From assembly GCA_963556495.2 (NCBI GenBank), contig OY747702.1, positions 25,275,403 through 25,339,402 on the forward strand: a DNA stretch of 64,000 bases. The letters are read 5' to 3'. Each line of letters opens with the position of its first letter. The first letter of the stretch is position 1. The DNA is from Valencia hispanica (lineage: Eukaryota; Chordata; Actinopteri; Cyprinodontiformes; Valenciidae). The notes under the pieces are model-generated. The model was not told the origin of the DNA. It saw nothing but the letters and a program-made list of their open reading frames with translations, and did no database searches. The position numbers and the translations under genes are program-made. Positions 39,342 through 48,772 of the stretch are shown piece after piece.

Positions 39342-39572
39342 GTAAGATTCATCTATGTTTGGCTAACTTGTATTTAATGTAAATGGACATTTCAAATATT
39401 CATGACAGTCGAAGAAAGTTATGCACGTGTCGTGCAAAGTAAAGTTATATTGGCGCATATGGAGGAGGAGGGTCATTGAATTGAAAAGGTAAGGAATTGT
39501 TTGGGAAATAAAAACGGCGAGTTGGCATTGCTAACATTAGCTATGCATTTTCAGAGCCCGTTTCTACATAAA

Positions 39573-40427
39573 CTTGAAACACTTTTGAATTTTTACCTAA
39601 ACACATTTGCAAATTTACCGAAACACTTTTACAAGTTTTAAAAAAACACTTACAGGTAAAAAAAAAAAAAAACACTTTTACAGGTTTAAAAAAAAAACAA
39701 CACTTTTACAGGTTTAACAAAACACTTTTACAAGTTTCCCGAATCAATTTTACAAGTTTCCCAAAACACTTTTACAAGTTTCCCGAAACACTTTCAAAAA
39801 AAAAAAAAAACTTACAAGTTTAACAAAACCCTTTTACAAATTTACCGAAACACTTTTACAAAGACATGACCCGGAAGTGATACTGCGGGGAACGGAATCA
39901 GTTGCCAACCGTCATTAAAGCAGAAGAAGAAGAAGAAGAAGAAAGAATTACATTGCCTACAACTACATGGCCTGTAGCCAAACAGCTGTCCTGGTCTACG
40001 AAGTTCCAGTTTGATGGCGTTTCTGATATCTACTTAAGATGAATAGCTTTTTCTGCGGTAGAATCCAGCATTATTTAATTTTGTTTTCACGGTCCGCAAA
40101 GACACTGTGAAGCCGTTCCATCATGTCAACAATCACAATGTATGAGTGGCCTTTGTTGAAATACTTCACGAGGCAGTCCATAAAACCGACCTCTTTGTAT
40201 TTCAGTGAACTTGTAACTGTGTTTTGGTAAGATTGTAAATGTGTTTCTGTAAATTTGTAAAAGTGTTTTTTTAAACTTGTAAAAGTGTTTCTGGAAACTT
40301 GTAAAAGTGTTTTGTTAAATTTGTAAAACTTGTTTTTTTAAACTTGTTAAAGTGTTTCGGTAAATTTGTAAATGTGTTTCGGTAAATTTGTAAATGTGTT
40401 TCGATAAAAATGTAAAAGTGTTTCAGG
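39573..40427. mobile_element. Foldback-like element with minisatellite inverted arms
   Basis: The left arm (39573-39860) is about a dozen imperfect tandem units of roughly 20-22 bp, AAACACTTTTACAAGTTTAC. The right arm (40210-40427) is about ten units of the complement, GTAAACTTGTAAAAGTGTTT. The arms enclose a 350-bp non-repetitive core. Long inverted repeats built from short tandem repeats are the hallmark of foldback (FB) elements. Unit variants occur in a similar order from the outside in: the outermost ends read CTTGAAACACTTTT at the left and AAAAGTGTTTCAGG at the right. The core has a 24-bp (AGA)n tract and a short minus-strand frame. No target-site duplication was resolved. Confidence 0.7.
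40071..40205 (-). pseudogene. Short coding remnant in the foldback core
   Basis: The minus strand encodes YKEVGFMDCLVKYFNKGHSY followed by IVIVDMMERLHSVFADRENK and then a stop. The pattern of an aromatic/hydrophobic helix with KGHSY...IVDM resembles the N-terminal helix-turn-helix segments of fish integrase-like transposon proteins. The match is by eye and the piece is only about 43 residues, so it may be chance. Confidence 0.3.
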
Positions 40428-40679
40428 TTACTGTAATTTTGTTTTGCACTTCCCGGCCACCGTACATTTCTCCGTCATTATCATTACCAGAAAAACAACT
40501 TACTGTATAGGACTCGTCACTTGCCATTGGAAGCTCCTTGTAGCAGCCTACATTCCTGCTGGATCCTGCAGCCTATCTGGCAACCTTGAGTCAGGGGGGA
40601 TGGGTAGGGGATACACAGCTCTACAGTATTTTGAAAGTGATTGCAGTACCGGTTTTGGCCACAATCTTGCATACGCCTC

Positions 40680-41832
40680 CTTTAAGTTGCTTCTGTATAC
40701 TCCTCAATAATTCCCTGTCTCCCTCCCTGAATGCTCTTTTTCTTGTTTAGCAGCTCCTTCAGGTCAGTGGTGATCCAGGGTTTGTTATTAGGGAAGCATC
40801 TCACTTTTCTGGTGGGGATGATGTTGTCCACACAGCAGTTTATATAGTCAGTCATACGCTCAGTCATGACATTAATGTCCTCTCTATGTCCTTGGCAAAA
40901 CGTAATCCAGTTTGTGGTCTCAAAAAAAACCCTGCAGGGCTTCTAAAGCTTCATGTGACCATTTTCTGAGAGTCACATGTTGCCTCTTAACAAGTGGTTT
41001 ACATTCTGAGCAGAGAAAAAACAAGATTGTGATCTGATTGTCCCAGAGCAGGTCTTGGTTTGGACATATATGCATCCTTTACATTTGCATAAAACAAATC
41101 CAAGGTCTTGTTTTCTCTTGTGGAGCAGCTGACAAACTGCTGAAATGTTGGAAGTGTAGATGAGAGTGAGGCATGATTAAAATCACTAGATATTGTCACA
41201 AATGCATTGGGGTGCTGGGTCTCTAGCTTAGCGACAACAGCACTGATGACATCACATGCATTGTCGGCAACGACTGAAGGTGAAATGTAAACAACTGCCA
41301 AAATAACACTGGTGAACTCTCTTGGTAAATAATATGGACCAAAACTTACTGCCAAAAGTTCAATATCTGGGCTGCAGAGACGACACTTCACAGTAACATG
41401 TCCTGAATGACACCATCTGTTGTTGATAAGCACCGCTACTCCACCTCCTTTTTATTTCCTGTTCGTCTTCAGAGCTCTGTCTGCTTGTATAGTCAGGAAG
41501 CCTGGTGGAGAGAAGTTGGAGTCGGGGATATGATCCTGCAGCCACCTCTCAGTTAAACACATAACACCGCATTCCCGATACTCTGGCTGAGTTCTTGTAA
41601 GTGCTTGGAGTTCATCCATCTTGTTAGCCAGTGATCTCACGTTGCCTATTATGATCGATGGAAGCGATGGTTTGAACTTCCTCCTTCTTTTTCTCCTTTT
41701 GTTCCTGCATTCACTCTTCCTCCTTCTCAAATCAGGGATTTTTGGCTTCAATTCAGGTATTATTTCAGCTTTTGCAACGTTAATCAGCTGCTCCTGGCTG
41801 TAAACTACCTTGTTGCCATGGTTACGCATCAT
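40680..41832 (-). pseudogene. LINE apurinic-type endonuclease domain (minus strand)
   Basis: A minus-strand frame from 41832 to 40999, broken only by one TAA at about 41450, encodes an APE-type endonuclease of a non-LTR retrotransposon. Recognisable pieces are SIIIGNVRSLANKMDELQAL, CLTERWLQDHIPDSNF (active-site Glu), GGGVAVLINNRWC, ISSDFNHASL (Asp/Asn; Gly changed to Ser) and LGQSDHNLV (catalytic SDH). After a frameshift, 40867-40682 gives FPNNKPWITTDLKELLNKKK, the linker before the reverse transcriptase. The reverse transcriptase itself is absent: the element stops near 40680, where a different repeat begins. The N-terminus starts next to a plus-strand L2 fragment, giving a head-to-head junction near 41830. 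Confidence 0.8.
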
Positions 41833-42090
41833 AACAAGTTATCATGTGGTGTGCCCCAGGGTGCAGTTTTAGGCCCAGTGCTATTTAATCTGTACATTCT
41901 CCCTCTTGGCAGCGTCAACGGAAGACATGGAGTTAACTTTCACAGTTATGCTGATGATACACAGTTGTACATCTCCATGTCTCCCGATGACACACGGTCA
42001 ATGGATGCACTTTTTAACTGCATTTTAGACATCAAATCCTGGATGGCAGAAAACTTTCTCCAGCTCAACCAGGACAAAACTGAAGTTTTA

Positions 42091-42628
42091 AGGCCGGTTT
42101 ATACTTCTGCGTCGTGTCCCTCGCATAGGGTACGCCGTAACCGCCGTAGCCTCTGCGTAGGTCCGCAGAGGCTTGACGTGCACCTCCTTGGACCTGACGA
42201 GCAGCCCAGCGATGCGACGCAGAGATGCGGAAGTATTCCCTTGTGATTGGTCAGTGAGATTACGTACGCACGTACCATCTTCTACGTCCGCGTCTTCTCA
42301 TTTGCTTGCGTTGCAAAGTGTTCAAAACCAGGATAATTTGTTCGTGTGCTTCCACAATCTCGTTAAGACACTGCACCAAGTCGGCTGCCATCGTTGTTCT
42401 AAAACAGGAAATACTTCCCGGAATTGAAGCAAACGTAAGCAAACCATCAGAAAAACTCCGCCTTGAGAAGTTTGCCAACCGATACCAGCCTACTGCCACC
42501 TGCAGGTCTGGAAATGAAACAGCAACACAACGCTTTCAGCCCTACGCAGAAGTATAAACACAGCAGTGGGTACGGCGGTTACGGCGTAACCTACGCGACT
42601 GACGCGACGCAGAAGTATAAACCAAGCT
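42091..42628. mobile_element. PIF-Harbinger MITE, 538 bp
   Basis: The ends AGGCCGGTTTATACTTCTGC and its inverse (GCAGAAGTATAAACCAAGCT) are flanked by the 3-bp duplication TTA (42088-42090 and 42629-42631), the PIF-Harbinger signature. The interior includes a minus-strand frame whose product starts MAADLVQCLNEIVEAHEQI and ends RRRGRRRWYVRT, up to about 42260. This resembles the N-terminus of a Harbinger transposase, with the catalytic part deleted. It is inserted in the L2 frame just after its KTEVL motif. Confidence 0.8.
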
Positions 42629-42689
42629 TTAGTCATCGGTCTAAAGAGAGAGAAACTTTTACCAAAACTACAATCACGGTCTTTTATCT

Positions 42690-44042
42690 GGGGTCTCATT
42701 TATAAAGCTTGCTTACGCACAAAACGGGGTGTGAAAACTACGTAAGCAACTTTCTATGCCAAGTTTAGGATTTATAGAAAAAAACGTGGTGGAAAAATGT
42801 GCACAACTTTAAGCACACTAGGGATCTTACTTACGCACTTATTTGGACACAGAGGACACTGACAGCGAAGCAGGAGAGAGGGCTAAAATGTGAATTTAAG
42901 CCACAATTTACACCTTGTAGAGCTCTGCGCACACAACCAGCAGTCAACCTCCCATCCCGTCTCTGAAGAGAATAGAATGAGAATAGAAATGAAAAGCTGA
43001 GTGAAAATGTGTTGCAAATAAGAATTATATCACAGTATGTTCATATGTATTTGTCTTCAGATTATACAGAAATTGCACTTATTGGTGCATTATTTGTGTG
43101 AAGTACGAATACTGCAGCGTGCCCTGCATAATGATGAACAATGGATGCTCTCGCTCATTAAAGATCACGCCACTGGAAGCATCTGGATGGGGGACCCGGT
43201 GTAGATTCCTTAAAGCAGTCTTATTAGATCTATGAGCTGAACTGGACCCGGTGTTAGATCTACCGACCCGCTAGAAAAGTGCAACCCGTCCCCCATTCTT
43301 CTTTTTATTTCAGGAACGCTGCTGCGTCACTTGGCTCTTCCTTTTGTTTGTGACCCCAAATTAATATTTTGCAAGGATGATACTTTTTAAAAGTAGACTT
43401 AAAACACACCTTTTCTGTCAGGCTTTAAATATGTAGTTTTATTTGTTTAAATAATTTGCTTCTTTTAATAATTTTATTTTAATAAATTCCAGTCTTATTG
43501 TTGCTACAATAAGTAATCATATAGGCCTAATTGAAACTCTTATCTTTTTCATAACTTGTGCTGCTTTTATTATAATTTTTTACAAATGTTTTTACTCTCT
43601 TCTGGCTAAACATTTGCTTTTTGCAACTGTATTTTTGTATTTTAATGTGAAGCACTTTGGCTGAGTAAAGCGCTGATTGAGTGATTGACTGAAATAAAAC
43701 AGTTTACCGTGCCTCTACGAGCCTGCAACTGTCTCTGTGGAATTACTTTCTCCGCCTCTTGGTTTCCATGGTTACCCCTGAAACGCCCTATATTAGCTAG
43801 CTTAAGTTTATGCAGAATATTCACTAGACACTTTGCATGGACCGTTTATGGGAGAAAGTGGGTGTGTAGGAGGCGGGATATGATCCAAAAACACCTGCGC
43901 ACATTCCAAGGAAAGTGCGTGCAGCTGTGCGTACTCCAAGTTTGATAGATCGGAAACTTACTAGGCGTAAGTAAAGAAAAGCTGCTGTGCCTAAGTACGG
44001 TTTTAGTAATGATTCTACGCAAAGTTTTATAAACGGGACCCC
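42690..44042. mobile_element. Inverted-repeat element with TTTATAAA-type ends, containing a LINE tail
   Basis: The left end GGGGTCTCATTTATAAAGCT and the right end (inverse GGGGTCCCGTTTATAAAACT) are inverted repeats with mismatches, continuing into TTACGCAC-type subterminal sequence. No clean target-site duplication was found. At 43372-43690 is an L2-like 3' end encoding LLFKSRLKTHLFCQALNM, then a UTR with AAGCACTTTGGCTGAGTAAA. A second, partial copy of this arrangement lies at 63475-64000. The superfamily is unknown. Confidence 0.55.
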
Positions 44043-44389
44043 TGTTTTCTGGTTTTCCCAAAAAGAGTATCTCAGGTTTACAACTTCTACAAAATTCAGC
44101 AGCAGGTGTTCTGACGAAGACCAGGAGCACATTACACCTGTTTTAAATTCATTGCATTGGCTCCCCGTACATTTTAGGATCAATTTTAAGGTTATTTTAA
44201 TGGTTTTTAAGTGTCTTAATGGTCTTGGGCCTTCTTATCTCTCTGAACTGCTTTTACCATATGAACCTTTGCGGTCTCTGTGCTTCTCTGGCAGCCGTCT
44301 CCTTGTCACCCCAAAAGTTAGAATGTTTTACTATTTAATTTTATAACATTCATTTACTGCTTATTTTTATATATCTAAATTCCCGTTCC

Positions 44390-44660
44390 AGTGTTTCCTC
44401 TGTGGGAGCCCTCTGCCCCGGGAGCAGTGGTCGGCTGTAGCTGCCTGGGTGCTCTCGAGGTGGAGCTTTGGTGGTGGTGGGGGTCTTGGCCTTGCCTCCA
44501 CTGGGCGCCCTGTGTCGGTGCCTCGGCTCCTACTGTTGATCTACCGGTGCCGGTGCAGATGCCTCCTCTGATGGCGTTTCGTTGCATGGTTCATCTGCAC
44601 TCTGCCAAATGTCCCTTTTTACTGTTGCTTTTAACTGTGTGTGTGCATGGGAGTTGGGTT
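44390..44660 (+). other. GC-rich block inside the L2 3' UTR
   Basis: A markedly GC-rich segment (TGGTGGTGGTGGGGGTCTTG near 44470) in an otherwise AT-rich region. It lies between the last L2 coding codons and the L2 terminus, so it is probably part of the LINE 3' UTR, not a gene or CpG-island promoter. Frames in it have no domain. Confidence 0.5.
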
Positions 44661-44790
44661 GGGGGGTATAACTGATCATGCTTTTAAATCTGTGGGGAAG
44701 GGATTGGAATGTGGTTTATGTGGGGTCATTTTAATCTGTAAAGTACTTTGTGGTGCAATTTCTTGTATGGAAAGCGCTTCATAAATTAAG

Positions 44791-46785
44791 TTTGATTTGA
44801 TCAAAAAGTTAAAGATTAACAGCAAAAATCCTTCCAGTTTCACAGCACCAAAAAATGGAAAGTACACAGGTCCAAAAATGCAATCTTAAGAAAACAGAGG
44901 AACCAACGTCCGAAAAAACAAAACTCAGCATGCAGCCACCCAGGGCAGTGAAATTCTAGAATTGCTGACAAGCATAATTTTGGCTGACTAGGATAATTTT
45001 TAATGACTGTCCAGAAAGGAAGGCCTGGAAAATATATTTCAAAGTATGCCCCTTCAACTGAGAAAGACCTGGCTACAAAAAAGAGAAAGAGGCAGGGTCG
45101 GGTCAGTTGACAGACTCATAATATATTTAGAAATGGCACTATTGCACTCCAGAACTGAAGAGGGTGCTATTTTCGATATTAGCTACGCTGTCCCACTTTT
45201 TTTCCCTTTTAAAATCTAAATGGATTCTGGTCATTGTTAAAACATTACTAACATAAAAGTTTCACTCTATAATTTCCATAAAAACATCTAATCATGAAGC
45301 TGGTATGCAATGAGAACCAAATCTATGTGAAATCTGAATTACATTTAGTGCTGGCAAATGTGAACAATTAATTAATTCATGAGGTTTTTTAAACCTTAAA
45401 TTTACACTCACAGGAAAATAATTAGACAGTGTTCTAGATATCCCATTTAGCAAGTAGTCCCATGTGAAAATAACCTTTTTAGATGTGGGTAAAATTTCAA
45501 AAATCCTGGACATTTTGCTGAGGCGTAATCATGGAACGTATTTTCTAACGTCTGTGCATGATTGATAAACCATTAAGGTCAAAATATAGGCTAACTTCAA
45601 TTCTATCGGCTGTCCTGTCCTATATCCACAGATATACAAAAATCATGTAACTTTTCAGCCCTATTATTTTCCATATTTTGACTGTGTCCATGATCAACAA
45701 AACAAAGGGTTTAAGGGATTTCTAGCCTGTGACTGTTTGTCTGCAACCTCAACTTGCCAATGACCAACTGAACTAGAAGTCATTTCAACAGATTGATAGT
45801 CTCAGTTTCATTATAACAGGATGAGCGCACACCCCATAACTGATCCAGAGGATTGCTGGGTTTCACATCAGCTACCTCCAATCTCTCAGCTACTCATGCA
45901 GAAGTCCAACATCCCAAATCAGCTCCTAGTTTAGGCATGTCATAAAGTATGCCATAACTATGTTATATTTCCCATATAATGAAGCTCTAATTTTCATACA
46001 CCTACTTGGTGGCTAAGGTTATTACTGCTAAGAATGTTTTTTTTGTCCCAAATGTAGAAATGCCTTTCTGGAATAAATGGGTTGAAATACAGTGTATTGC
46101 CAATTAAGTCAAACACAAACTGGACTGTTCTTTTGATCTTCTTTTTTGTCCCATTACCGAAAGTGTCAAATTTAGTCACATAGCTTGTTGTCTGAGCTCA
46201 TGCTGAAATTATTCTCTTTTCTTGAGAGTTCAAAAATAATGGCAACTGGACTTCTCTTGTTATCTTGAAGTTACCTCTCATCCAAAATGCTTTTTCAGCT
46301 CTGAAACTTGGTTGGAAGTATCAAGCTTATAAGGTCTAATCAGAAACAATCATACTAATAGGGCAATAGAGACCACTAACGAGGCCATTGTTATTGCCTA
46401 ATGAGGCCGTCAAAGTCACATGACACCTTGGACCTACGCTCTATCTAATTTCCTGAGAGGGTCATCAACACTAATGATCCTGACGATCCCCCAACGATTC
46501 TGAGTTGTTTTGGTCACGTCCCAAGGGGTGAGATTTTGTGAAACCGCCTAGGGAACCGAGTAAGGGCTGCACTGTAGATATTAGAAAGATGTTATCTTAA
46601 GCCACCTCCTCTGAACAAGCTTGGTTTTTCATGTTTTACAAAGATGGCTTCCCCTCACTCAAACCATCTGTCTTCTCTGTGCAAAATGTGAACATTATTG
46701 TCTTAAAAGGAGTGCCCTTGGTCCTTGAGATGGAGATAAACTGCTGAGTCTTGACCTGTTGACATCCTCACAACACAGAAGGGGG
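44791..46785. other. Unique AT-rich stretch, no recognised feature
   Basis: No repeat termini, microsatellites or domains were recognised. Confidence 0.5.
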
Positions 46786-48066
46786 TTGAGCTGTAATCGG
46801 GCCTTAATAGTTGGGCCCAACCAACTACTGAATTCAGCTCAAGCCCGAAGAATATATTTTGATTGTCAGCTTATTAAAGCCTGAACCCGATTACAGCCCA
46901 ACATTATTCAAAAGTCACACATCAGGGTTTCAAAAAAATGGCACCTGACAACGTGACCAGCAGGTTTTCAATTTACTGGACAAATGTTTGAAATTCCCGT
47001 CAAATAGGCCTATTATCTGAAGCTTAAAATGATATTTAGTCATATAGCTATGTCTATAAGAATAATATCAAGGCATGTCGATGTATAATCTTTTTTTTTT
47101 AAGTCTGCAGCTTTAGGAAATAAAATGAGTACCATCAATTATGCCATCTCACATGCATGACTTAAAATAAAGGCTATTGCACAAGCCGGCCCTCTTTAAA
47201 CATGAACATAAAGAAACGGAAGGCCTACCTATTATCAGATTAAATAATTCGCAAACAAAAACACATCTGGACTGGTCGTACAATTTTGATAACGCAGCGT
47301 GCTGCCGACATGAAATCAAATAATGTCTGTTTGAAAGAAGGAATAAAAACTATGAACTCTGAAAACAAACTGCAATATCCCTGAACATGCATTATGACAT
47401 TTTACTTTTTATAGGGTGACCGTAGACTGAAAACCCAAAAAGAGGACCTTGGCAGTGGCTGAAAGAACAGTAAGTTCCTCAGCTTCAACCGCTTCTGTTG
47501 CGTAAAAATCTGTCTCGCCTGTGTTGTTTCTGTGTGCGCTCTTGACCGCTTGCTCTAGATATCAGGAGATTTTATCTGACTCATGGACATCAGGGAGCTG
47601 CTATATAAATGCAGGACACTTCTGCAACTTGAAACTTGGAATGTCTGGTAATAGAGCATTTACACTTCAGCATTTTCTGTCTGTGAGCGAAGTACAGCAG
47701 TCATAGCATGTTTTCTGTTTTGATCTGAGAGAAGGAGTGGCCTGATGCCTGGGTCTTTCACATCATGACGCATGCGGTGTGCATGCAAAATCTTGACAGG
47801 TAGATCGGAATAATATTAGTGGCCCAGTGCAGCGCTTTATTATAAATATTCTTGGTCTGTAAAACTGAGCAAAACCTGGACATTTTCGGGAATTTTATTG
47901 ACACCATTAGTTCGGGCTAATGAGTTGATTAGCTGGCCGCTAAAACCTGAGCCCGGCCCGAGCCCGTGGACAATGATAGAAATTAATCCCGAACCCGGCC
48001 CGACCCGTCGGCTATCGACGGGTCCCAACGGGTCCCAATGGGTTTGGGCAAAGATCTTCAGCTCTG
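46786..48066. mobile_element. Non-autonomous hAT-type element, 1.28 kb
   Basis: The perfect octamer GAAGGGGG flanks it (46778-46785 and 48067-48074). The ends are inverted: TTGAGCTG at the left and CAGCTCTG at the right, whose inverse CAGAGCTG is hAT-like. Both sub-ends carry the same GGGCC/CGGCCCG-rich phrases: AATCGGGCCTTAATAGTTGG at the left, and AGCCCGGCCCGAGCCCGTGG at the right. No transposase is seen in the AT-rich interior. The left terminus has lost the canonical CAG, so confidence is moderate; a G-rich duplication could also arise by chance. Confidence 0.6.
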
Positions 48067-48074
48067 GAAGGGGG

Positions 48075-48728
48075 GGGTCAGTGTGTTCGCACGGCTGCTG
48101 TATACATTTGTGCGTTAACTTAAAAAGGTAAACAATTTCTTGGTTATAATTTATTTTGACCTAATAATTATCTAAACAATTTTTTTGTGCGGATTTTACT
48201 GCAGTATCATTTAGCGTCACAACCATACTTGAATGTGGCCAGACCTTTTTGTTTTTTGAATTAGAATTTTTATTACATGCATTCATTGAGAACAGCAGTG
48301 AAATACAAGGCAGGGTTCAGCACAGAGTGCTTTTAATTCCTTGGATGCAGTGGACCTTGTTAGGTTTCTAAGCTACAACCAGTCTGACTTTAATCTTCTC
48401 AATTGACAATTTTTTATATAAATTATTGCATTTGAACTTTCACTACTTTCTTCTTGGGTCGCCTTTGAGTTATCCAGAGATGCCCACATTTGGAGTGTCT
48501 GTGCTGATGCCCTCACTCTTCAGCATATCATGGGAAGTGATTAGTCTTACCCATATTCCATTTATTTGGTTGAAAGCCTTTTTTCTTACAGATTTTGACT
48601 TTGTAGATGACTACTATAGCCTACACCCACTTGGATTTGATTAGGGTACCAAAGAGTACAGCTGTTTATTAGTGAGAAGCAGGGTACACCCTTAACAGGT
48701 CACCACCAAGATATATGACAAGAAGTCA
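48075..48728. other. Stretch with no recognised feature
   Basis: AT-rich, with no domain or repeat ends. Confidence 0.45.
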
Positions 48729-48729
48729 A

Positions 48730-48772
<43 letters not shown>
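48729..48772. repeat. (CA)n(TA)n microsatellite
   Basis: About 26 bp of CA repeats is followed by about 18 bp of TA repeats. Confidence 0.95.

Larger units (their letters stand above)
41830..44790 (+). pseudogene. L2-type LINE reverse transcriptase fragment, twice interrupted
   Basis: The plus strand encodes [34 protein letters not shown] (YADD) and AENFLQLNQDKTEVL up to 42090, where a Harbinger MITE intervenes (42091-42628). A short stretch, GLKREKLLPKLQS, follows, and then an inverted-repeat element (42690-44042). Coding resumes at about 44045 with HITPVLNSLHWLPVHFRINF and LGPSYLSELLLPYEPLRSL, to about 44330. Around 80 codons expected between the last two parts are missing. The 3' UTR includes a GC-rich block (44390-44600) and ends near 44790 with AAAGCGCTTCATAAATTAAG, an L2-like terminus. 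Inactive. Confidence 0.8.

Noticed and set aside
39573..40427. CRISPR array
   Set aside because: The repeats are adjacent with no spacers, are imperfect, and run in opposite directions on each side. The genome is also a vertebrate's.
44391..44675. GC-rich frame as a gene or CpG-island promoter
   Set aside because: It lies inside the 3' UTR region of an L2 fragment, has no domain, and has overlapping frames on both strands.
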